A DNA stretch of 6,256 nucleotides. Origin: an uncultured Eubacteriales bacterium (GTDB lineage Bacteria > Bacillota > Clostridia > Oscillospirales > CAG-272). The stretch's first letter is position 1. Each line of letters begins with the position of its first letter. The position numbers and the translations under genes are program-made. Positions 1-5,036 of this stretch are shown here, one piece after another. The stretch is from the NCBI GenBank assembly GCA_934417455.1, contig CAKRWK010000073.1, forward strand, positions 1 through 6,256. Reading direction: 5' to 3'. The notes beneath the pieces are model-generated. The model saw only the letters and a program-made list of their open reading frames with translations. It ran no database searches and was not told where the DNA came from.

Positions 1-2268
1 TATCGCGCCGGAAACCTTGTTTTCATTTACTACACCGACGAAAAAGGCAACGAAGAAAGTTACTACGAAATTCTCGACGGAAATTACGAGTATACCACGA
101 TCTACACATACAATGCGGAAAAGAGTATGTGGATGCCGTACATACTTGTCGAAACCAACAATACCGAATTGTATGACGAATTTGCCGCCAAGTACAGCCG
201 CTTCACTTACAAGGACGGTGTGTACTCGGGAGAGGTTGCCGGCGGGCGCGCAGCGGTTTCGTTTGACAGTGAAGGTCGTCTCCTCACCTGCGGTATTCCC
301 GGGCTCGTCATGTACACGTTCACGGAATACGGAACGACCGAGGTCGAACTTCCGGAAAATTTCAAGCGTTGTGAGCATACGCTGACCGTGGATACAAAAC
401 CGGCCAGTTGCGGTGTCAATGAAGAGAGAAACGTATCCTGCCCCCTCTGCGGTCTCTCCGAAACGTTTTATACCCCGAATACGGCACTCAGACACGAATA
501 TAAAAACGGCGTCTGCATTCATTGCGGACAAAAGGAAAACACCGGAGAAACCGTGCATGTCATCTTCTTCCTTCCGAACGGCACGGAAGAATTCGACATA
601 GAGACTGCAGACTTCCGTACGATAGAAGAAAAAGCGAAACTGCTGATAGCAAAAACCGGTGTCAACGGATTTACCGTCGACCAAAATTCCGATAAACTCT
701 ACGACTTTTCAGAATGGGAAGGCGAATATACGGAATTCTTCTATTACTGTTGCCATGACCGGTATGTCGACGGTGTCTGCGACGTTTGCGGTAAAGTGCA
801 GGACGGCGGCGAACCGTCCGGCGAAATTCTGGTCGTTTGGTTCCGCCTTCCGAACGGCGACGAGTCCATGGTCGAAGTCGACCCGCAGGACCTTGCCGGC
901 GCGAGAGAAAAACTGATGTCTTATGTCCAGTATGTTTGCGGCATCCGGGAATTTAAGATTAACGGTGTCAGAAAAAACGAGACGGATGAAGAAAACTATG
1001 ACTTCATGCAGTGGACAACGAAAGACACCTATTTCTACTTCATCGGCGAAGTCGTGACGCCCACGGAAGAATGCGAGCATGATTTTCAATACGATGTAGT
1101 CTTGCCGCCGACATGCACGATTTCCGGAACGGAGATTGTCACCTGCACGAAATGTTCATATCGCGAAGAACGCATGATTCCGCTGATTTCTCATGAATAC
1201 GGAGACGACGGACACTGCAACTATTGTGGCTGTACGCAAAAAGAAGCGGAAGACGTCTTCTGGGATAAAATCATCCTCCGCTACAAGGATGCGGATTCTT
1301 ACCGGGATGCGGCCATATACTTCACCTATCCGAAGGGGGCCGACACCGTTCCGGAGGAAACATTAAAATTGATCGTTGAAAAAGTCCGTATGTACTGCAA
1401 CCTCTGGAATGTAGAAGGCTTTTATGCCGACGGAGACTCGGAATTTTTCGACTTCACAAAATGGACACCCCGTTCGGCGCACGAATTTTCTTCCGAGTCC
1501 GAAGCATGTGAACATGAATTCATATGGCAGCAGGTGGCCGAATCCACCTGTCAGACGCACGGAACCGCCATTTACATCTGCTCGAAATGCGGATTCGGAG
1601 ACGGAACACAAAAAGAACTTCCCCTCGCAGACCACATTTTTGTGAACGGTATATGTGAAAATTGTCATACAACCATGTCCGACACCTGCAACCATGTATG
1701 GGAAACAGAACGCAAAGAACCGTCCTGCACAGAGCGCGGATACGAAGTAAAGGTTTGCTACAAGTGCGGTACAAGGGACGAACTTTCCTATGTTGACCTT
1801 CCGAAGTCCGGGCATGTATTCAACGGGAACGAAAACTGTGTCTTCTGCGGTGCCGACCGCGAAACGTCCTGTATGCATGCTTTTGAACTGAAAGAAACAA
1901 TAGCGGCTACCTGCTCGGAAAGCAGTACGGAAGTGTACGTCTGCATGAATTGTCAATACGAAAAAACAACACATGAAACCGAAGCAACGGGTCACCTTTT
2001 TGACGAAAACGGCGTTTGCACGAGGTGCGGCGAGAGAATGTCTGGCACCGTGGAAATTTCCGTCATGGCGCCGGACGGCACGCCGTATATGACCCTTCTC
2101 GTATCCGCCGGATGTGCCCTGTCAGACAACGATTACGAACGGTTGCTCGTTTACGGCATCAAAGCCCTTATCGCATCGGATACGTCCGAACGCATTTCCA
2201 TAGAAGACCTGAAAACGCATCTGTTCTATACGTCCGGCTCATATTACGCAAATTATTCTGATTCCTGA
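1..2268 (+). CDS. Large modular Cys/His-rich repeat protein, probably surface/secreted (5'-truncated by window edge)
   Basis: The frame is open from base 1 to a TGA at 2266-2268, so 755 residues are visible and the true start and any signal peptide lie upstream; the Met at 127 is internal. Numbering visible residues from 1, residues 1-122 are Tyr/Thr-rich and look beta-structured, ending in a YGTTEVELP-like strand often seen in clostridial lipoproteins. Then come five complete modules with the pattern CxH-x10/11-C-x9-CxxC-x12-15-H-x6/7-CxxC (about residues 124-176, 358-410, 503-556, 563-617, 624-677) and a half module (about 250-264). Between them are three to four copies of another module (about 185-249, 276-347, 438-488, degenerate 684-750) carrying F-LPNG, a Val/Leu helix and YDF-xx-W. 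Each Cys/His module has eight potential ligands, enough for two zinc ions. No catalytic motif is visible. The surface location is inferred from analogous gut Clostridia proteins. Function unknown. Confidence 0.85.
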   Translation, partial: YRAGNLVFIYYTDEKGNEESYYEILDGNYEYTTIYTYNAEKSMWMPYILVETNNTELYDEFAAKYSRFTYKDGVYSGEVAGGRAAVSFDSEGRLLTCGIPGLVMYTFTEYGTTEVELPENFKRCEHTLTVDTKPASCGVNEERNVSCPLCGLSETFYTPNTALRHEYKNGVCIHCGQKENTGETVHVIFFLPNGTEEFDIETADFRTIEEKAKLLIAKTGVNGFTVDQNSDKLYDFSEWEGEYTEFFYYCCHDRYVDGVCDVCGKVQDGGEPSGEILVVWFRLPNGDESMVEVDPQDLAGAREKLMSYVQYVCGIREFKINGVRKNETDEENYDFMQWTTKDTYFYFIGEVVTPTEECEHDFQYDVVLPPTCTISGTEIVTCTKCSYREERMIPLISHEYGDDGHCNYCGCTQKEAEDVFWDKIILRYKDADSYRDAAIYFTYPKGADTVPEETLKLIVEKVRMYCNLWNVEGFYADGDSEFFDFTKWTPRSAHEFSSESEACEHEFIWQQVAESTCQTHGTAIYICSKCGFGDGTQKELPLADHIFVNGICENCHTTMSDTCNHVWETERKEPSCTERGYEVKVCYKCGTRDELSYVDLPKSGHVFNGNENCVFCGADRETSCMHAFELKETIAATCSESSTEVYVCMNCQYEKTTHETEATGHLFDENGVCTRCGERMSGTVEISVMAPDGTPYMTLLVSAGCALSDNDYERLLVYGIKALIASDTSERISIEDLKTHLFYTSGSYYANYSDS
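370..2031 (+). repeat. Tandem/interspersed zinc-ribbon-like Cys/His modules in the modular protein
   Basis: These are protein-level repeats. Complete modules lie at about 370-528, 1072-1230, 1507-1668, 1687-1851 and 1870-2031, and a half module with only the distal CxxC part at 748-792. The gap between the third ligand Cys and the first CxxC is exactly nine residues in all five complete copies, while the segment before the distal His varies from 12 to 15. The last three modules are directly tandem; the first ones are separated by another repeated domain. At the DNA level the copies are well diverged, so this is an old expansion and not a recent tandem duplication. Confidence 0.75.
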
Positions 2269-2279
2269 TATTTCAAAGC

Positions 2280-2299
2280 ATAAAACCGGCACGTTTTAT
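2280..2299 (+). terminator. Weak inverted repeat just after the modular-protein stop codon (possible 3'-end hairpin)
   Basis: ATAAAAC (2280-2286) and GTTTTAT (2293-2299) are perfect 7-bp arms around a six-base loop CGGCAC, 12 bases after the stop. The stem is AT-rich and no clean T-run follows, so it is a poor intrinsic terminator. A second imperfect stem, GCGTTTTTCG (2305-2314) with CGAAAAAACGC (2334-2344), follows it. Either may mark the transcript end, but I cannot see a convincing terminator here. Confidence 0.25.
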
Positions 2300-2359
2300 C
2301 GCTCGCGTTTTTCGACAATGCATCGTTTTTGCACGAAAAAACGCACAACGCCGAAAAGA

Positions 2360-2392
2360 CGAATGACCATCCTTATTTTTCCACTCATATTC
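2360..2392 (+). promoter_or_regulatory. Tentative sigma-G/F-type promoter for the spore protein gene
   Basis: CGAATG (2360-2365) and CATATTC (2386-2392) resemble the forespore sigma-G -35 (TGHATR) and -10 (CATNNTA) elements with one mismatch each, but the 20-bp spacer is longer than the usual 17-18. Genes for this protein class are known to be transcribed by sigma-G in the forespore, which is why I looked for it. It would give a leader of about 100 nt containing the hairpin at 2432-2466. Confidence 0.3.
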
Positions 2393-2431
2393 TCCTGTTT
2401 GTGTGTAAAAATAGAACCAGAGTCCAGAGAA

Positions 2432-2466
2432 ATCGAGCCTGTGGTTCGGTTCTTTGCAGGCTCGAT
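2432..2466 (+). promoter_or_regulatory. Leader hairpin upstream of the spore protein gene
   Basis: ATCGAGCCTG (2432-2441) and CAGGCTCGAT (2457-2466) form a perfect 10-bp inverted repeat with a 15-base loop, ending 16 bases before the AGGAG ribosome binding site. No T-run follows on the plus strand, so it is not an intrinsic terminator. It could stabilise the mRNA 5' end or be a protein-binding dyad. Its left arm overlaps an alternative pairing described in the findings. Confidence 0.5.
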
Positions 2467-2482
2467 GATATAGATTAAAAAC

Positions 2483-2487
2483 AGGAG
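2483..2487 (+). promoter_or_regulatory. Ribosome binding site that decides the spore protein start
   Basis: AGGAG at 2483-2487 lies one base before an in-frame ATG at 2489 but ten bases before the ATG at 2498. Only the second is translatable from this site at a workable spacing, and it also gives the MSKNK N-terminus usual for the family. Confidence 0.75.
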
Positions 2488-2497
2488 AATGATTCTT

Positions 2498-2698
2498 ATG
2501 TCTAAGAACAAGATCAATGTTCCCGAAGCAAAGGCTGCCCTTGAAAGATTCAAGATGGAAGCGGCCGGCGAAGTCGGTGTGAACCTGAAACAGGGTTACA
2601 ACGGCGACATCACCTCCCGCCAGGCCGGTAGTGTCGGCGGCCAGATGGTCAAAAAGATGATTGAGTCCTACGAGAACTCTCTCAAAACGAACGGCTGA
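2498..2698 (+). CDS. Alpha/beta-type small acid-soluble spore protein (SASP)
   Basis: A 66-residue protein, the normal size for the family. Known role: it is made in the developing forespore, coats spore-core DNA, shifts it toward an A-like form and protects it from UV and heat, and is then degraded by the germination protease GPR to supply amino acids. Seen here: the conserved N-terminal helix with the GPR-type cleavage region KMEAAGEVGV (residues 19-28; expected cut after Glu21), then GYNGDITSR (33-41) and the hallmark GSVGGQMVKKMI (44-55), followed by a short polar tail. The start at 2498 is chosen from the ribosome binding site; the ATG at 2489 would add three residues but is too close. 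The gene stands alone, with a leader hairpin upstream and a strong terminator 50 bases downstream, and converges on the membrane kinase gene. It shows the host lineage forms spores or descends from spore formers. Such proteins usually occur as several paralogues per genome, so I give no letter name. Confidence 0.95.
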   Translation: MSKNKINVPEAKAALERFKMEAAGEVGVNLKQGYNGDITSRQAGSVGGQMVKKMIESYENSLKTNG

Positions 2699-2749
2699 GT
2701 TTATCTGCCGTAATTTCCGACGGGCGGTTCTGCCGCACCGAAAGAAAGG

Positions 2750-2781
2750 AGCCTGCGCGGCACGCCGCGCAGGCTTTTTTT
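2750..2781 (+). terminator. Strong intrinsic terminator of the spore protein gene
   Basis: AGCCTGCGCGG (2750-2760) pairs perfectly with CCGCGCAGGCT (2765-2775) over a CACG loop and is followed by an unbroken T-run to 2781. On the minus strand the stem is followed by a weaker T/C-rich tract (from the purine run at 2740-2750), so it probably also serves the convergent gene ending at 2790, whose stop codon is only 8 bases away. Confidence 0.92.
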
Positions 2782-2789
2782 ACGTCTTT

Positions 2790-4247
2790 TTACTTTATGA
2801 CACGGAAGAATACCACGACAACGAACGTCAGAAGTACGGCAGAAATCGTGCCGATAAAGTTAACAAAATCGTTGTCGAACGGAATCACGCCGCCGATACG
2901 TTCCGTCGGCGTATCGCAGTGCGTGTGTCGCTCCGTTTCTTTACCGCAAACCGTACAGCGGAATTTCAATTGCCACAGCGAACCGCAAAGGCTGTCCACC
3001 ACCGTACCGAGAAAACCGCAAAGAGCAGCCACACCGCACCAATGCCATGAAAAACCGAACAGCAGTTTTCCGAGCACGGCAATGAGAGATGCTCCGAGTA
3101 TGGCCGCCACCGTGCCGGACAGGCTCATGCCGCCGCTGATGCCGGGTTCGCAACGGCGAAAATGAAAAACATCATAAACCCGACGGGACAAAACGCCGAT
3201 TCCAGATGCGGCGGTATCACCGAGTGCTTCCGCCAACGCGGCCACAAAAAACAAACGGAACACGCCCGACCCCGTCAGCCCGGCAAGCACGGCAAAGACC
3301 GCGGCAACACCGCCATTGGCAAGTACCTGTACCCAATCACGGCAATGCCCCTTTTCTTCCATGTCGGACAGAAGCACCTGTTTCTTCTTTTTGCGCACGG
3401 CGTCGATCAGGCAACCGACGGCAAAGAAAGTAAGAAGCAGAAGAAATCCCCGGTTGCCGAGAAACACGCTCACGGAAACGTCCAGCATCAGTGCCGCAAT
3501 AACGCCGCTACGGGTCAGAACCGGCCGCGCTCCGACGATCACCAGAATCAGCGGCGTCAGCACGAGCGGAAGAAAATAGCCGCGCATCGCAGAAAATGTC
3601 AATATCGCATATACAAGCGCGGATACGGAAAGCGGTACGGTAATATTGTCCGTTCCTTGAGAGGAAAGAAGTTCCACGCCCGTCGCAAGAGTGGCAACGG
3701 CAAGTGCGTCGTACCAAAAGACGGACAGTCCGGACGCAGATGAAAAAAAGAAAACAGCAATAAACGAAATAAGAAACATGGCGGTCGCGCCAAGCAAGGT
3801 TTTCTCCCCGCGGATTTTCGGGTTTCGCCGCCGAACCGCCCGACCGACAATGCCGGCCGCACCGTCACCGAGCGAGGTACAAAGAACGGCCGCACCGAAC
3901 GGAAACATAAAATCGGGTGAAAAACAGGAAATCAAAGCCATCACGGACATAGCGGCGGCATAATACACCGTGCCGGGTGCGTTATCACCCGACGAGCCCA
4001 TGAAGGAAGAAAAGATGCCGAATCGATAGGCAACAAACAAAGCGAAAAAGAAAAACAGACAGACGGCCAGCGTGCGTATTCCCGCACCGAAGAAATAATA
4101 CAGAATCCACCACTCAAAGCCGACCGTCACATGTACAATTTTCCGGCAATATGGACGCGGCAGTCCGAGTCTATGCGCAACAAGTCCGACCGTCACGCAA
4201 AGGGTCACATACAGAGCGGAAAAAATATATCCCCAAAGCACGCTCAT
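2790..4247 (-). CDS. Fused polytopic membrane protein: phytol/dolichol kinase-like domain + DUF92 (TMEM19/VTE6-type) domain
   Basis: 485 residues, highly hydrophobic, with many transmembrane helices. The N-terminal half (about 1-220) resembles CTP-dependent phytol/dolichol kinases: RKIVHVTVG (35-43), a GDNAPGT segment (87-93) and SLGDGAAGIVGR plus GEKTLLG (125-136, 147-153). The C-terminal half (about 225-485) has DUF92 hallmarks: ALGDTAASGIG (341-351), GISGGMSLSGT (369-379), GTVVDSLCGS (414-423), a CTVC...HTHC cluster (431-444) and NDFVNFIGT (459-467). In plants VTE5 phosphorylates phytol and the DUF92 protein VTE6 phosphorylates phytyl phosphate; by inference this fusion converts an isoprenoid alcohol to its diphosphate at the membrane. 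The substrate is unknown; tocopherol synthesis is not expected here. The frame stays open to 4391, but AGGAG (4250-4254) favours this region: ATG 4247 has a 2-base spacer, and GTG 4241 an 8-base spacer, so the true start may be two codons in. Confidence 0.85.
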   Translation of the reverse strand: MSVLWGYIFSALYVTLCVTVGLVAHRLGLPRPYCRKIVHVTVGFEWWILYYFFGAGIRTLAVCLFFFFALFVAYRFGIFSSFMGSSGDNAPGTVYYAAAMSVMALISCFSPDFMFPFGAAVLCTSLGDGAAGIVGRAVRRRNPKIRGEKTLLGATAMFLISFIAVFFFSSASGLSVFWYDALAVATLATGVELLSSQGTDNITVPLSVSALVYAILTFSAMRGYFLPLVLTPLILVIVGARPVLTRSGVIAALMLDVSVSVFLGNRGFLLLLTFFAVGCLIDAVRKKKKQVLLSDMEEKGHCRDWVQVLANGGVAAVFAVLAGLTGSGVFRLFFVAALAEALGDTAASGIGVLSRRVYDVFHFRRCEPGISGGMSLSGTVAAILGASLIAVLGKLLFGFSWHWCGVAALCGFLGTVVDSLCGSLWQLKFRCTVCGKETERHTHCDTPTERIGGVIPFDNDFVNFIGTISAVLLTFVVVVFFRVIK

Positions 4248-4274
4248 CACTCCTCTCTGACATATAAGGTCGAC

Positions 4275-4286
4275 GGCATGAATGCC
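4275..4286. promoter_or_regulatory. Short palindrome in the leader of the membrane kinase gene
   Basis: GGCATGAATGCC has 5-bp arms around two bases, and lies between the predicted transcription start (about 4293) and the ribosome binding site. This is a typical place for a repressor operator, but the dyad is short and could be chance. Confidence 0.25.
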
Positions 4287-4299
4287 AACCCTGCCGTAT

Positions 4300-4328
4300 A
4301 TTATACTACATCTGTCCGGAAAATGCAA
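4300..4328 (-). promoter_or_regulatory. Sigma-A-like promoter for the membrane kinase gene
   Basis: Reading the minus strand, TTGCAT (4328-4323) and a consensus TATAAT (4305-4300) are separated by exactly 17 bases. The -10 is perfect and the -35 keeps TTG. The predicted start near 4293 gives a leader of about 46 nt. The -35 nearly abuts the T-run of the preceding gene's terminator, so the kinase looks like an independent transcription unit. Confidence 0.65.
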
Positions 4329-4329
4329 T

Positions 4330-4387
4330 AAAAAAATGTCAGAAAGCAGGTCATGCCGAAAAACACAGCATGACCCGCTTTCTGACA
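4330..4387 (-). terminator. Strong intrinsic terminator of the 113-residue protein gene
   Basis: Arms 4337-4356 and 4368-4387 pair over 20 positions with a single A/C mismatch (at 4348/4376) and an 11-base loop. On the minus strand the stem is followed by seven T (plus-strand A-run 4330-4336). The hairpin begins 7 bases after the stop codon of the gene ending at 4395. Confidence 0.92.
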
Positions 4388-4394
4388 ACAAAAA

Positions 4395-4736
4395 CTATAT
4401 TTCTTCGGATTCTGTTTCGTGCACAACCTCATCCTCGTCGGCCGCGGCCGTCAGGTCTTTTCCGGGCATGACAATGCCGTGGTCCATCGAGCGGCGGTTT
4501 TCCGCCTGCTTTGCTTCCGCAATTTCGCGTTTTTTGCGATTGGACTCGGAAATATCCTTCTGTATATCTTCGGGAATTGTCCCGCCGGGAAGGGTCAGAA
4601 ACGTCTCGAAAGCATCCGGATAAACGAACGTTTTCCGTCCTTTCTCAAAATCTACGGTTATATACTTTCCGTTGAAAAGGACAACAGTTCCCTTGCCAAA
4701 TGCTTTATGCTGTACTTCAAGATTTTCAAGAACCAT
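4395..4736 (-). CDS. Small conserved protein of unknown function with an FGxG-type beta-barrel N-terminus
   Basis: 113 residues. The N-terminal part (about 5-47) has the pattern HKAFGKGTVV...KYITVDFEKGRKTF followed by YPDAFETFL, resembling the small SH3/Tudor-like barrel (H-x-FG-x-G-x-V) found as an isolated domain in many Firmicutes proteins and at the C-terminus of UvrD/PcrA helicases. A charged Lys/Arg/Glu helix follows (about 54-83), and the protein ends in an acidic tail (about 99-113, eight Glu/Asp). No catalytic residues, signal peptide or membrane segment are seen, so it is probably cytoplasmic. Nucleic-acid or protein binding is a guess from the fold resemblance only. The ATG at 4736 is supported by GAGGAG (4742-4747) with a five-base A-rich spacer. 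The gene is bounded by its own terminator and a probable promoter, so neighbours give no strong clue. Confidence 0.8.
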   Translation of the reverse strand: MVLENLEVQHKAFGKGTVVLFNGKYITVDFEKGRKTFVYPDAFETFLTLPGGTIPEDIQKDISESNRKKREIAEAKQAENRRSMDHGIVMPGKDLTAAADEDEVVHETESEEI

Positions 4737-4797
4737 TTTTTCTCCTCTTTTCCGCTTTTCGAGCGTTGATTTTTCGCCCGATGTAAAAGCGCTTGAT

Positions 4798-4803
4798 ATT
4801 GTA
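4798..4803 (-). promoter_or_regulatory. Probable -10 element for the 113-residue protein gene
   Basis: On the minus strand TACAAT (4803-4798) is a one-mismatch -10 hexamer, about 55 nt upstream of the start codon after allowing for the transcription start. The hexamer 17 bases upstream (ATACTT, 4826-4821) is a poor -35, so the promoter may need an activator or the real one may be elsewhere. Confidence 0.4.
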
Positions 4804-4813
4804 GCAGATAATT

Positions 4814-4850
4814 ATGAGAAAAGTATGAACATTCAGGAGATTTTTCTCAT
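4814..4850. promoter_or_regulatory. 9-bp dyad overlapping the predicted -35 region (possible operator)
   Basis: ATGAGAAAA (4814-4822) and TTTTCTCAT (4842-4850) are perfect inverted arms 19 bases apart. The left arm covers the spacer and -35 position of the putative promoter for the gene starting at 4736. Without a flanking T-run it is not an intrinsic terminator. Operator function is inference from position. Confidence 0.35.
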
Positions 4851-4916
4851 TTATTTCTGTTTTTTGTACAGATATATGAAAAAAGCAAAAAAAGGTAACA
4901 ACATCCGTTTGGTCAC

Positions 4917-5025
4917 GCGGCGAAGGGCTGTCGCCGCCAGACGCAGAATCGCCGTTTTTTTGTTCTTCCCGTGCGGATGCACGAAAAAGGAAAAGCGGCG
5001 AGGCCTGGCTGAACGCGACAGCCCT
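4917..5025. other. Extended nested hairpin in the gap downstream of phosphoglycerate mutase
   Basis: The 300-bp gap 4737-5036 has no convincing gene; besides the promoter and dyad it holds this structure. Outer arms AGGGCTGTCGC (4924-4934) and GCGACAGCCCT (5015-5025) match over 11 bp. Nested inside in register are GCCAG/CTGGC (4936-4940, 5005-5009), TCGCCG/CGGCGA (4949-4954, 4996-5001) continued by T/A and T/G pairs, and a tip CGTGC-GGAT-GCACG (4970-4983). An alternative local stem GCGGCGA/TCGCCGC (4917-4923, 4931-4937) would compete with the outer one. It could be a structured 3'UTR, a small RNA, or a small mobile/repetitive palindrome. No T-run follows on the minus strand. Confidence 0.5.
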
Positions 5026-5036
5026 GTATTTTGATT

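Noticed and set aside
1363..1995. 210-codon open frame on the minus strand opposite the modular protein
   Set aside because: Its Cys/Phe-rich sequence is a shadow of the Cys/Lys/Glu-rich repeats on the plus strand; no ribosome binding site or domain.
370..2031. The repeated Cys motifs as a zinc-finger transcription factor or metallothionein
   Set aside because: The spacing is not that of classical zinc fingers, there are no DNA-binding linkers, and the modules are interleaved with other domains in a large acidic protein.
2722..2737. GCGG/CCGC mini-stem between the spore protein stop codon and its terminator
   Set aside because: Only four base pairs; expected by chance in GC-rich spacer and dwarfed by the terminator at 2750.
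3162..3743. 193-codon plus-strand frame within the membrane kinase gene
   Set aside because: Its Arg/Lys/Gln/His-rich composition is the expected antisense of hydrophobic membrane helices, and the minus-strand gene has clear family motifs.
4248..4391. 48-codon N-terminal extension of the membrane kinase up to an ATG at 4391
   Set aside because: It would run through the strong terminator hairpin and the promoter, lacks a ribosome binding site, and the added residues look non-coding.
4917..5025. CRISPR repeat or transposon terminal inverted repeats
   Set aside because: There is only one palindromic unit, with no spacers and no transposase in the window; whether it is a repeat family needs the rest of the genome.
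4876..5034. Short plus-strand frame starting MKKAKKGNN
   Set aside because: No ribosome binding site precedes it, composition is low-complexity basic, and it overlaps the nested hairpin.
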